Assembly: GCF_013359905.1 (NCBI RefSeq)
Contig: NZ_JABMCC010000117.1
Coordinates: forward strand, 1-63,710
Direction: 5' to 3'
DNA from: Paenibacillus taichungensis
Lineage (GTDB): Bacteria; Bacillota; Bacilli; Paenibacillales; Paenibacillaceae
Length of the DNA: 63,710 bases
Within the stretch, counting starts at the first letter, position 1. Each line of letters begins with the position of its first letter. The notes beneath the pieces were generated by a model, which worked only from the letters and a program-made list of their open reading frames with translations, made no database searches and was not told the origin of the DNA. Below, in pieces: positions 43,116 through 52,537 of the stretch. Both the position numbers and the translations under genes were made by a program.

Positions 43116-43168
43116 AAAAAAGCAGAAATATAGCACCATAAAATGCTGTATTTCTGCTTTTATTTATC
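43116..43168. terminator. Terminator after the RpiR-type gene
   Basis: AAAAAGCAGAAATA(T)AGCA, loop, TGCTGTATTTCTGCTTTT, then ATTT; usable from both directions. Confidence 0.8.
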
Positions 43169-43173
43169 ACTTC

Positions 43174-43535
43174 TTAAATAAACTCACGAACTTTATATGC
43201 AAGAGCAGGGAAGATAGGCATAAATTCTTTTTTCCATGAGCGTGTTTCGATATTCAGTCCAATTACGCTAACAGAATTGCTAATGTCATCGGCAGCGGTC
43301 TGACTGACTTCAGATGCCCCAACCAATGTATTCGTTTTATCAAAAAACCAGTGTTAATTTTGCATTATAATCATTCGTTCCAGTATAGAAGAAATCTGGA
43401 GTTAGATCATATGTGTTTACAATATAATCAGGGTTATTCAGAGCATCATCCACATTGACGTCAACTTGAGCAATTTGCAGGAAAGTAAATGAAGCTGAAG
43501 CGATGACCGGATATTTAATTGAGATATTTGGCTAA
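43174..43535 (-). pseudogene. Remnant of an unknown, possibly secreted protein
   Basis: On the minus strand two frames join: 'VDVNVDDALNNPDYIVNTYDLTPDFFYTGTNDYNAKLTLVF', then after a frameshift 'DKTNTLVGASEVSQTAADDISNSVSVIGLNIETRSWKKEF', ending at TAA 43174-43176. The 5' end is lost near the repeat at 43539. Such composition is common in extracellular domains, but I cannot name a family. Confidence 0.5.
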
Positions 43536-43538
43536 GCA

Positions 43539-43697
43539 TGTCGAGGGACAAGAACATGGTCCCATTGAAGTCGCTATTTTAGCGGCTTTTTTATTTTATC
43601 GGTACAAGTTCTTGTCCCAAGCCAAGGACAAGAACTTGTACCGATTGCCGGAATGGACAAGAACATAGTCTGATTACCGATTAGGTGATTATCTAAT
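43539..43697 (+). repeat. 158-bp structured repeat, copy 2
   Basis: Order: TGTCGAGGGACAAGAACATG; a terminator-like hairpin GTCGCTA-TTT-TAGCGGC with TTTTTTATTTT; an 18-bp perfect hairpin CGGTACAAGTTCTTGTCC, 8-base loop, complement; 'ATGGACAAGAACATAGTC'; and a terminal ATTAG..CTAAT motif. Other copies are at 60833 and 60991, with a half copy at 7075. Confidence 0.85.
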
Positions 43698-43816
43698 TAA
43701 AGAACACATACAGCCTTCACTAGTATCAAAATACACTATACCGAAAACGGTACATTTCGAAAAAAGAAAGGAGCTTGGAGGCACATTAGGTTCTTCCCCT
43801 TTAATCCAATTTGCTC

Positions 43817-44995
43817 TTAATCTGATGCTTCTACCTTCTTTTTGTCTTCCCGGGCCACGAATATCATCCCAAGTGCTAAGATTCCAAGTATAGCCCCTAA
43901 AGCCATGGCTGCTTTTAAACCCATATTATCAACAGCTACTCCACCCACAAAAGCTCCTAATGAAATTGCGAGTTGAGTAATGGCAGTCGCCATTGCTTGT
44001 GCACCTTCAGGTGCCTCTGGTGAGGTATATTGTACCCATAATTGAGCAGATAGCGGGATAATTCCAAACGCAAGCGCCCATAGTAATAGCGCTCCACTCG
44101 CTACGATCTGAAACTGACCAAAAAGAGCTAAGGTAAGCAAAGCAACAGAGAATAATATTGTGACAGTTATTTGCGTACCGTGAAAATTACGACTGGCTGT
44201 AATGCCACCAAGGAGATTTCCAAGTACGCCCATAATTCCGTAAGCCAACATTAGTATGCTAATTGCCAATGTACTGAATACTGTAATCTGCTGAAAGAAT
44301 GGAGTTACAAATGTATAACTAGCAAAATGACCACCGAAAGCGAATATGCTGTAGAGCAGCACAATATGAAGCTTTCGATTACGCAACACTCCAAAAAAAC
44401 CTGATAATCCCAACGCGTTTTCTGTTGTTAGCTTTGGTAGCCATAATATTTGAATAAACAAAACCAGTATGCCAAGAACGGCTGAGGCTATAAATGCGAT
44501 TCGCCAATTGAACATTGATGCAATCAGCGTTCCGGCAGGTACACTTATAATAGTGGCTATCGAAATACCTCCTGTGATTACAGCTACTGCCTGTGCCATT
44601 TTGTTTTTAGGAACCAAACGAGCGCCTGTTGCAATAGAGATCGCCCAAAATCCACCCACACTAAATCCTAAAAAGACTCTGGCAACCATCATTACCATGA
44701 AGCTTTGAGAGTAAGCTGATAACAAACACGAAATAACCTGAAGCAATGTAAATCCTACCAAAACAAAACGTCGATCCAATCGACCAATCATAATAGCTGT
44801 CACTGGTGCTCCAATTGCCGCAAGTAAGCCGGTAATCGAAACCATCAACCCTGCTCTGCCTTCCGTAATTCCCAACTCTCTGCTGATTTCCGGAAGCAGT
44901 CCTACCGGTAAAAACTCAGCAATAATAAGTGAAAAAGCACCTAATGCAACGGCAATTACCGATAACCATGGATTGTGTTTTCTTTTCTCTGTCAT
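43817..44995 (-). CDS. MFS transporter, DHA1 type (12 TM)
   Basis: 392 residues on the minus strand. ATG 44995 has AAAGGA 9 bases upstream; ATG 45004 is in frame but too near it. Features: 'FSLIIAEFLPVGLLPEISRELGITEGRAGLMVSITGLLAAIGAPVTAIMIGRLDRR' (TM1-TM2 and loop), and 'ISVPAGTLIASMFNWRIAFI' (TM5 motif C-like). The sequence fits the AraJ/YdhP/NepI-like sugar-efflux and drug-efflux group. The regulator at 46006 lies upstream on the same strand. Confidence 0.87.
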   Translation of the reverse strand: MTEKRKHNPWLSVIAVALGAFSLIIAEFLPVGLLPEISRELGITEGRAGLMVSITGLLAAIGAPVTAIMIGRLDRRFVLVGFTLLQVISCLLSAYSQSFMVMMVARVFLGFSVGGFWAISIATGARLVPKNKMAQAVAVITGGISIATIISVPAGTLIASMFNWRIAFIASAVLGILVLFIQILWLPKLTTENALGLSGFFGVLRNRKLHIVLLYSIFAFGGHFASYTFVTPFFQQITVFSTLAISILMLAYGIMGVLGNLLGGITASRNFHGTQITVTILFSVALLTLALFGQFQIVASGALLLWALAFGIIPLSAQLWVQYTSPEAPEGAQAMATAITQLAISLGAFVGGVAVDNMGLKAAMALGAILGILALGMIFVAREDKKKVEASD

Positions 44996-45004
44996 ACTAT
45001 TCAT

Positions 45005-46005
45005 TCCTTTTTGTGCCCTCCTATATTGAACTTAGTTGATTAATCTAACGAGATATTCTCTTTTTCACATAATAGAGTATTTACACCTATTAACTAGGGA
45101 ATTAGTCGGTTGTTGGCTTTCTCTATAGCGTTTTTAGCTGTCTTAGTCAATTATTCTGGCTTGTTTTCTAGCCATAAAGATAAAGGAACATGCTGTAGTT
45201 AATAGCCTAAAATACCAAACAAACAATTGAGAGATCCATTTTGACCTCAGAGTATCAGATACCGTTGAGAATAATTTCGAAATTTCTACAGAGATCAACT
45301 ACGTTTTTTACATATTATTTCTCTCCTTAGTTAACATGCTTTTTTTACAAGGTTGTTATTTAGTAACCTTATGTATTTTATTATAGTGTGATAATAATTA
45401 AGTAAATAGTCGAAAAGGGCTGAATTCTTGCCTAAAACTCTGTTGTTTTATCTATACAGTTTATATCTTTATTACACATATCCTGTTCGGTGATGACTTC
45501 ACTTCAATGTTGTTCAACTGAAGCACTGTTTATCAGCTAGTTCTACACCAGGAAAAATTGCTGTGTAATTACTGAAGGGACTTCTCATATTGATTCAACA
45601 TCAGTAAGTTCCGTAAAGAGAAGTGGTTTACGTAGATGGTTCAGGCCCACGGTATAGCTAAATCGATTCAGTTATTAATTAATTAAATTTGGGAAAGTGT
45701 AATAGGGTTGAAACGGAGATTCCTTAAAAGAGGAGATGAAAAACAGATTACTTTTTGTCCGAGGTTTCCGATTCAAGTAATTTCCATGTAATAAAAAAAG
45801 ACAGAATCCGCTCTATTGTTAGGATGAAATTTTTCATATCACCATCCACAGAGGGACTTGTCTGTCTAATGAATATTTTATTTAAGTACAAATGGAGTAA
45901 AATAACCTACGCGGCTATTACAACTCAAGCATAGAAATAGATGAAGTTATTTTATCGTTGAAAAACCTTCTAGAGAATAACAGAATGCCCTACACATAGT
46001 GTTTA
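45005..46005. other. Long gene-free stretch
   Basis: About 1 kb, A+T-rich. A short frame near 45905-46000 ('SSIEIDEVILSLKNLLENNRMPYT') may be the end of a lost gene on the plus strand. Nothing else was recognised. Confidence 0.4.
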
Positions 46006-46956
46006 CTATAGTAACGAATCAACATATGCAGATTCATTTATGTTTTCCTTGGAATGGTTACCCACAGTACGAATATCCTTAAGGGGTGGCAGACCGAAAA
46101 AGCGCTTGTATTCGCGGTTGAATTGAGTCAGACTTTCGTACCCAACCTCCAATGCAGCTGAAGTAACATTAGCACTTTCAGTAAGTAAAATTCTACGTGC
46201 TTCCTGAAGACGGAGTTTCTTCTGATATTGAATCGGACTTAGTGTGGTGACAGCTTTAAATTTTTGATGCATTGTAGAAGTACTCATGCCACCTACTTTG
46301 GCAATCTCTTCTACATTCAGGGTGTGTAAATAGTTTTCTTTAACATAATGGATTGCCTTGATGACGCCTGCCGCATCATGATGCAGTAGCATATTTTTGT
46401 AAAAGCGTGCACCACCATCGTCGGTCAACAAGCGGTAGATCAGTTCACGCTTGGCACTAGTGGCAAGAAAATTGGCTGCTTCTTTGTCTGTATCAAGTTG
46501 TAGTAAACGCTCAAGGACATGCAATACTTCAATTCCAGTCTTTCCAATAAATACGCCTTCTGTTAGACGTTTTTGACAAATATTTTCGATTCTGGCATCC
46601 ATAGCTACGGACGCAATTTCATAAGGTGTAAAAGTAATTCGAATCGCTAAATATGGTGACTCAGGTGTAGCTTGAGTCACCTGACCTTTGATAGGTAGAT
46701 GAAGGTTAGAAGCAATAAAATCACCAGCTCCATAGTTGTAAGTGTTGTTAGGGAGAATTAGTTTTTTATTACCCTGAAGAACTACACATATCCCTGGGTC
46801 AAAAAAACCATATTGAATTGTGCTTGGGTTATCTGTTTTTAATAACGAAACAAAGGGAATGCTGGTTTTACTTATACCATGAGAAAAGGAATAATCATTG
46901 CAATCATAAATCAAGCGTTGTAAAACGTCTGAAGGTTTTTCAGTAAGCTGGGACAT
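46006..46956 (-). CDS. AraC-family regulator
   Basis: 316 residues on the minus strand; ATG 46956 ('MSQLTEKPSDVLQRLI') with GGAAG upstream is preferred over 47046. N-terminal AraC_N-type cupin region (residues about 20-180: 'GFFDPGICVVLQGNKKLILPNNTYNYGAGDFI') and C-terminal double HTH (about 220-305: 'VEEIAKVGGMSTSTMHQKFKAVTTLSPIQYQKKLRLQEARRILL' and 'AALEVGYESLTQFNREYKRFFG'). Regulators of this type often control a divergent oxidoreductase gene; here the divergent SDR gene at 47139 is broken. Confidence 0.9.
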   Translation of the reverse strand: MSQLTEKPSDVLQRLIYDCNDYSFSHGISKTSIPFVSLLKTDNPSTIQYGFFDPGICVVLQGNKKLILPNNTYNYGAGDFIASNLHLPIKGQVTQATPESPYLAIRITFTPYEIASVAMDARIENICQKRLTEGVFIGKTGIEVLHVLERLLQLDTDKEAANFLATSAKRELIYRLLTDDGGARFYKNMLLHHDAAGVIKAIHYVKENYLHTLNVEEIAKVGGMSTSTMHQKFKAVTTLSPIQYQKKLRLQEARRILLTESANVTSAALEVGYESLTQFNREYKRFFGLPPLKDIRTVGNHSKENINESAYVDSLL

Positions 46957-47138
46957 AAGTATCTTCCTCTCTAAAAGCTGCGTATGCAATTCGGCTATAA
47001 TAATATAAAAAGCAGGAGAAACGGAGTTTTTGGCATGATTTAGCACGTTTCGACTATTTACAAAGTATTACACTATACTAAGATACACAAGGTCAATGGA
47101 TCTTACGCATAGTAACTCAATCTAAATAAGGAGAGGAA

Positions 47139-47330
47139 AGTGTGGATGGTAACTGGAAGCGGGGTAGGCCAGAATTTTACTGAAGCTGCACTTGCAAAAG
47201 GAGAGCGTGTAATAGCAAACAGCCCACGAAAAAATTCGAGTCGCTACGCTTGATGTGACCTGTAGAGCAAGCATCTCAAGCGGCGGTTCAACTAGGTCAT
47301 AGGTATGATTGTTGAGACCAGTATTCATAC
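47139..47330 (+). pseudogene. SDR gene remnant divergent from the AraC regulator
   Basis: After AAGGAGAGG the frame reads 'VWMVTGSGVGQNFTEAALAKGERVIANS' and continues in other frames with 'LDVT' and 'AVQLGHRYD', the spacing of the first 70 codons of a classical SDR. The glycine motif is damaged (TGSGVGQNF) and the rest of the gene is missing. Confidence 0.65.
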
Positions 47331-47395
47331 GGTGTGAGTTGGCTACACGAGAAAGCCAATGTCGATAAAATTAGATTCCAGAGGCCCTGGCCTGT

Positions 47396-47839
47396 TCAGT
47401 TGAAAGTGCACCCATTTTCTACTCGTTCGACGTCAGGCAGTTGATTGATGCACTTGTGAAGTTGAAATGGATGCATATAGGGGAGGGTATCTCCTTCTAT
47501 TTCCTCTAGTGGCAATGGACGCTGACGTGTTTCAAGTATGATCCACAGTTCAACCCGATCGAGTCGAGCTCTTCCCTAGAATAGGAAGGAGAGGCCTCGA
47601 GAACAATTTGGGAGTTATCATTCTCAATCACCCGGAACGGTCCGCTTACAGGAAGACGTGCAATCCTCCAAGCAAACGTTCTGCCGGAAGAAAGGTGACG
47701 TTAAACGTTTAACTGTATAGACAATATCCTTAGCATGATGCAGTTTAGTATTATCGTGAAAAAGCACCACTAAAAAGGGGAAGTTTCTAATTGAAAAGTA
47801 GTTACCATGAGGGCATAATACCTGTATTCCATCATACAA
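47396..47839 (-). pseudogene. Frameshifted gene of unknown function
   Basis: On the minus strand ATG 47839 opens 'MYDGIQVLCPHGNYFSIRNFPFLVVLFHDN' and later frames give 'RIARLPVSGPFRVIENDNSQIVLEASPSYSREEL' and 'LWIILETRQRPLPLEEIEGDTLPYMHPFQLHKCINQLPDV' to TGA 47396-47398. The pieces are of coding quality and in the right order for one protein of about 148 residues with two or three frameshifts. Family not recognised. Confidence 0.55.
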
Positions 47840-47947
47840 AACTTTTTAATAAAAATAACCTATTCATAATTATATCTCCTAGTTCAAACCAATAGCGGTA
47901 AATCATTTATGGATAAATCTTTTCTGCTCGAACCCCTAAAAAGAGTC

Positions 47948-49186
47948 TTAGCAACTCTCGACATTCCGCTCATTTCTATCATTACTTGTAGGCAGTACAC
48001 GTTTGTTACCTGTGAATAACATAAGCCCAACGGTCAGAATCAAAATCATTCCGGCAACCACATAAGGAAAGTTCATATTTACATCGAACAACATGCCTGC
48101 TGCTACTGGTCCTACTATATTGCCAAGACTGGTAAAAGCGGAGTTAAGTCCTGCAACATACCCCTGTTGTTCTTCCGCAACCATAGACATTTGTGTGCTA
48201 ATTGCCGGCCGTAAAAGATCGATGGATAGGAATATAATAAAGGTTACCGCAAAGATGAGCCAGAATTGGTGAACGAACAACGTCAAAAGGATGAAAATAC
48301 CTGAAGCGAGCAAACAGAGTGTAATGACCAGCTTCTCTCCTAAACGGTTCATAATCCAGCCGAAAACAGATAATTGAATGAGAGCTCCTCCAATAGAAGC
48401 AAAAGTAAAAATAAACGCAATATCCTTCGGTGTAAAGCCGAGCTTATGGTCGACGAAGAGACCGAATATTGCTTCATAATTGGCAAGCCCAAAAGACATG
48501 ACGAACACAAGAATCAGACTGATAAAATAAGGTTCCCGGTAAGCGAAACGCAATTGTTGAAGTAAACTTTTTTGAGGCTCTTTTTGGGTAACGATGGTAT
48601 TCTTTTCATCTGATTTACGAGTAGCCCTAGATTCTCGTAGCACGATCGTCGTAATGATTGCTGCCACAAGTCCGGCAGCACCCGCCACATAGAACGGCAC
48701 ACGTATGCCAAACTCCGCCAGATAACCCCCGATGCCTGGACCAATGATGTAACCTGTCAAAAAAGAAGCATTGATATAGCCCATCCCTTTAGCACGTTCT
48801 TCCTCTGTCGTCATATCCGCAGCATAGGCCATAACCGCTGGCATGATGAACGCTCCACTAACACCTCCCATCAACCGAGAAACGAAGAGGAGTAGGGCAG
48901 AATCAGCTAATCCGAATATCACCTCAGCACAAGCGAAGACCAGCATCCCTGTGACAATAATACGCTTGCGTCCGAAGGAATCAGAAAGCCTTCCTGCCAG
49001 TGGAGAAAAAATTAACTGTGTAAAAGCAAAGGAGGCGGTAAGTAAACCGGCTGTGCTTCCAGTAATATCTAGCATCGTAATATATTTTGGAATGACGGGT
49101 ATGACCAGACCGATACCTGCAAATACCAAAAATAAATTAAACATTAGAAGCATCATTGTACCTCTATTTTTGAACAACAAAGCCAT
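47948..49186 (-). CDS. MFS multidrug/tetracycline-type exporter (DHA1, 12 TM)
   Basis: 412 residues on the minus strand from ATG 49186 with GGAGGAGA upstream. 'FAGIGLVIPVIPKYITMLDITGSTAGLLTASFAFTQLIFSPLAGRLSDSFGRKRIIV' is the TM1-TM3 signature of the NorA/Blt/TetA group, and 'ASFLTGYIIGPGIGGYLAEFG' the TM5 antiporter motif. It is likely to pump hydrophobic cationic drugs or antibiotics out against protons. No local regulator on the same strand. Confidence 0.9.
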   Translation of the reverse strand: MALLFKNRGTMMLLMFNLFLVFAGIGLVIPVIPKYITMLDITGSTAGLLTASFAFTQLIFSPLAGRLSDSFGRKRIIVTGMLVFACAEVIFGLADSALLLFVSRLMGGVSGAFIMPAVMAYAADMTTEEERAKGMGYINASFLTGYIIGPGIGGYLAEFGIRVPFYVAGAAGLVAAIITTIVLRESRATRKSDEKNTIVTQKEPQKSLLQQLRFAYREPYFISLILVFVMSFGLANYEAIFGLFVDHKLGFTPKDIAFIFTFASIGGALIQLSVFGWIMNRLGEKLVITLCLLASGIFILLTLFVHQFWLIFAVTFIIFLSIDLLRPAISTQMSMVAEEQQGYVAGLNSAFTSLGNIVGPVAAGMLFDVNMNFPYVVAGMILILTVGLMLFTGNKRVLPTSNDRNERNVESC

Positions 49187-49523
49187 CTGATTCTCCTCCA
49201 GTACAATCCTCTCAAAATACTACTTAGCCACTGGTAAGTAGCTCACACATTCAAACTAACATCTTTTGACTTTTTAAATATTATACTTTAGAAAGTCTGC
49301 CATAAATCTATTACACAATGATTTCAGTGTCAATACATAACGTAAACTATAACAGTCGGGCAAGCTGAGTACTTTGGGAACAAAGCCCTCTCAAGGAGAG
49401 TCAATGCCTGCATCTCGAAGGACGAGGGGGACAGCCAAGAAACCGTTTTTTTTGAAAGTAAAACTTAAATAGCTTGATCAGGGGTAGGCTTGTTTTTTAA
49501 AATATACTTTTTAAACAAAAAAG

Positions 49524-49552
49524 TTGACAAAGTAAATAACCAGAAATAAGAT
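49524..49552 (+). promoter_or_regulatory. Promoter of the ABC transporter operon
   Basis: TTGACA (49524-49529), 17-base spacer, TAAGAT (49547-49552). Confidence 0.65.
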
Positions 49553-49598
49553 TGAGTCATTCCAAATGGTGTTGGTAATCAACAAGTGATTGTTATGG

Positions 49599-51905
49599 AT
49601 GCTATCTACGGAGATGATGACTATTCATTTTAGAGAAAAATTAACAATGCTGCAGCAGCACGAATGGTCAGAGAAGGATATCCTGTTCGAAATGACATGC
49701 GATCGTACTACAGAAGGTTTTTTTCTCGATACATACATCGCCTTGTCCCGACAAAAGCTGCTTATTGCCACAAGTATCAATGAACCCGATCATGAAAAAA
49801 TTTATAGGGGCTACCCTTCCCTTATCCAAAGAAATAGCATCCGGGAGGAGGGGGAATGGTCGGTTCAGACGTTCCAAATCAAAGATATCGAATCTGTTTT
49901 TACTGTTAATCTTGTCGCTTCAGGCATGTTGGTGATGAAGGCTCCTCAGGAGAGAGTCATTGCCTTATTCACGAATGGTCTAATGAGTAAGGCATCTAAG
50001 TTTGCTGCAATTTTCGAGAAGTTGAAACAGGAAGAAGAACCAGACAGCGAGTTATTAAAGGAGGAGATAATCAACTTTTCTTGTCCCAAATGCGGAAAGA
50101 TTTATCCGGAAGAAGGCAGGGAGGTTTGTCCGAAATGCATGAAGAAAAGCACATTGGTTTTCCGGCTGCTATCGTTTGTGAGACCTTACAAAACCACCGC
50201 CTTGCTCGTTATTTTGTTAATGTTGCTGAATTCCGCGACCGGACTTGTCATTCCTTATTTGACAGGTACTGCTCTATTTGATCAAGCGCTTAAAGGTGAA
50301 GGATATTTTGGCGACCAGATAGGGCTGGTCATTTTTCTGATCATTGTTTTTCGAACCTTATCTCTGTTGTCTGGTGTCTTATTCAGTACCATGAATGTGA
50401 AAATGGTTGCCAACGTTGTTTTCGATCTGAAATCGGTTATATTTACTGCGATGCAACGCTTGTCACTGAACTTTTTTCAGCGAAAACAGACGGGACAGCT
50501 AATGACGCGGGTTAATTACGACTCAGCCGAGGTGCAAATTTTTTTAATTGATGTTTTTTCTTATTTCATTGTCAATGCAATGAATATCATTGGAATAACC
50601 ATCATTCTGTTGGTACTGGACTGGAAGCTTACATTGCTTTGCTATTTGCCGCTCCCGATCGTTTTTTATCTGGTACGAAACGTATTCCCCAAGCTGTTAA
50701 GCCTTTCATCGCGGACCCATCGCCGTATGTCTGCGATGAACTCAATCATAAGCGACTCCATCAGGGGGGTCCGAGTCATAAAGGCATTTGGTATGGAGCA
50801 ACGTGAGATGCAACGATTCCAAGAGGCCAACGTGCATTTCTCCGGCGCAGAGCAAAATTACAACCGTTTGAGCGGCACAATCTTTCCTATGCTTAATGCT
50901 TTAACCCAAATGGGGGGCATGTTTATCTGGACATTTGGGGGCTGGATGGTGCTTAAAGGTGAAATTTCATTCGGACTTATGCTCACCTTTGTCCACTATA
51001 TGTATATGTTGTATGGTCCTATAGAGTTTATGAACAATATCATAGGTTGGTGGTCGCGATGTGTGACGGCTTCGCAGCGGTTGTTTGAAATTCAAGATGC
51101 CAACCCGGATGTGAAGGAAAAGGAGAATGCGACCCGGATTCCGGACATGAGGGGAGAAATAAAGGTAACGAATGTGGTATTTGGCTATGAGCCAAATAAA
51201 TCCATTCTGAAGAATGTTACGTTTCAGGTGAAGGCAAAACAAATGCTGGGCATTGTCGGACATTCCGGAGCAGGCAAATCAACTCTCGTTAATCTCATTT
51301 CCCGGCTGTACGATGTGAATGAAGGGGCTATTACAATCGACGGAGTGAACGTAAAAGATTTGGCGGCGGAGTCGTTGCGATCCAATATTGGAATTGTATC
51401 ACAGGATGTGTATGTGTTTTCAGGTAGTATTGCTGAAAATATTGCGTACGCCAACCCGAATTGCAGCGTCATGGATATCGTTCATGCTGCTAAAATCGCC
51501 AATGCCCACGATTTTATTGAGAAGCTTCCCGATGGATACGATACGATCGTAGGAACGGGAGGTTACAATTTATCGGGAGGTGAAAAACAGCGATTGTCCA
51601 TCGCGCGAGCGATTCTGCATAACCCGAAAATACTGATCCTTGATGAAGCGACTGCTTCTCTTGATACGGAGACTGAACTGCAAATCCAGGAGGCGCTGGA
51701 TAAGTTGATTCGAGGGCGAACAACGATTGCCATCGCACATCGCCTCTCTACACTTCGTAAGGCCGACTACTTGGTCGTGATGGATCAAGGCAAGGTCATA
51801 GAAGAAGGAACACATGAAACTTTAATGGGTACCGATGGTGCTTATTATCATTTGGTGAAAAAGCATGATGAAGCTTTAAAGATGAGTGAGGTGATTTCAG
51901 TATGA
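49599..51905 (+). CDS. ABC half-transporter with N-terminal domain and zinc ribbon
   Basis: 768 residues from ATG 49599 (ATG 49614 or 49617 also possible). Domain order: a soluble N-terminal domain of about 155 residues ('HEWSEKDILFEMTCDRTTEGFFLDTYIALSRQKLLIAT'), a zinc ribbon C-P-K-C...C-P-K-C (about 162-182), a six-helix membrane domain (about 195-500), and an NBD with GHSGAGKST (about 554), 'LSGGEKQR', 'ILILDEATASLD' and 'IAIAHRLST'. The ribbon and front domain are not part of ordinary exporters of this family. It pairs with the transporter at 52538, probably as a heterodimer, with the DUF1854 protein between. Confidence 0.9.
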   Translation: MLSTEMMTIHFREKLTMLQQHEWSEKDILFEMTCDRTTEGFFLDTYIALSRQKLLIATSINEPDHEKIYRGYPSLIQRNSIREEGEWSVQTFQIKDIESVFTVNLVASGMLVMKAPQERVIALFTNGLMSKASKFAAIFEKLKQEEEPDSELLKEEIINFSCPKCGKIYPEEGREVCPKCMKKSTLVFRLLSFVRPYKTTALLVILLMLLNSATGLVIPYLTGTALFDQALKGEGYFGDQIGLVIFLIIVFRTLSLLSGVLFSTMNVKMVANVVFDLKSVIFTAMQRLSLNFFQRKQTGQLMTRVNYDSAEVQIFLIDVFSYFIVNAMNIIGITIILLVLDWKLTLLCYLPLPIVFYLVRNVFPKLLSLSSRTHRRMSAMNSIISDSIRGVRVIKAFGMEQREMQRFQEANVHFSGAEQNYNRLSGTIFPMLNALTQMGGMFIWTFGGWMVLKGEISFGLMLTFVHYMYMLYGPIEFMNNIIGWWSRCVTASQRLFEIQDANPDVKEKENATRIPDMRGEIKVTNVVFGYEPNKSILKNVTFQVKAKQMLGIVGHSGAGKSTLVNLISRLYDVNEGAITIDGVNVKDLAAESLRSNIGIVSQDVYVFSGSIAENIAYANPNCSVMDIVHAAKIANAHDFIEKLPDGYDTIVGTGGYNLSGGEKQRLSIARAILHNPKILILDEATASLDTETELQIQEALDKLIRGRTTIAIAHRLSTLRKADYLVVMDQGKVIEEGTHETLMGTDGAYYHLVKKHDEALKMSEVISV

Positions 51906-52486
51906 GTTCGTCTGAGACACGAAAGGAGTCGACTCCAGACCAGACGGGAGAGTTGCTAGAGGAAGAAATAACAGCGGGATCGCTGTCCGATGCAGCAGAC
52001 ATGCATTATCTAACGGAGGATAATGTAGTCTTTCATAAAACGGAAGGTCAGATGTTGGCTGTAACAGTGGGGGACGAGACGCATTCGGCCGTCTATGTGC
52101 ATTGTTCCTTCCCGCATACGAATAAACACATGTTTTTGTCTGTCCGGACATTGGAGAATAGAGAAATTGGCATGATTCGCCGTCTGAGTGATTTTTCGGA
52201 TAACACGCAGCAACTGCTGGAGGAACAGTTGCAAATTCGTTATTTCACCCCGGAAATCCGTAAGGTAATTACCGTGAATGAGGAGTTTGGCTACTCCTAT
52301 TGGGAAACTGAGACTTCAGCGGGGCTATGTCGTTTCACGGTCAGAGGCGGTGGAGGTAATGTAAAGCTGGTAAGTCCCGACCGGCTACTTGTGACTGATG
52401 TTGACGGCAATCGATTTGTTATCCCGAATATAAGCAAGCTGCAGGACAAGGAATTCCGGATGGTAGAGTTATGCATGTATGGATAG
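51902..52486 (+). CDS. DUF1854-family protein between two ABC transporter genes
   Basis: 194 residues from ATG 51902, which overlaps the stop of the first transporter by four bases (ATGA), so translation is coupled. The conserved part reads 'HMFLSVRTLENREIGMIRRLSDFSDNTQQLLEEQLQIRYFTPEIRKVI' followed by 'GYSYWETETSAGLCRFTVRGGGGNVKLVSPDRLLVTDVDGNRFVIPN'. DUF1854 proteins accompany this kind of paired ABC transporter, including ones linked with cyanophycin loci in other bacteria; that name comes from context only, and no cyanophycin gene is in this window. It is soluble and may gate or assemble the transporter. Confidence 0.78.
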   Translation: MSSSETRKESTPDQTGELLEEEITAGSLSDAADMHYLTEDNVVFHKTEGQMLAVTVGDETHSAVYVHCSFPHTNKHMFLSVRTLENREIGMIRRLSDFSDNTQQLLEEQLQIRYFTPEIRKVITVNEEFGYSYWETETSAGLCRFTVRGGGGNVKLVSPDRLLVTDVDGNRFVIPNISKLQDKEFRMVELCMYG

Positions 52487-52537
52487 TGAGGCCCTTCTAA
52501 ACAAACAAAGCGGACAGGAAAGAGATGGTGTGAGCCG

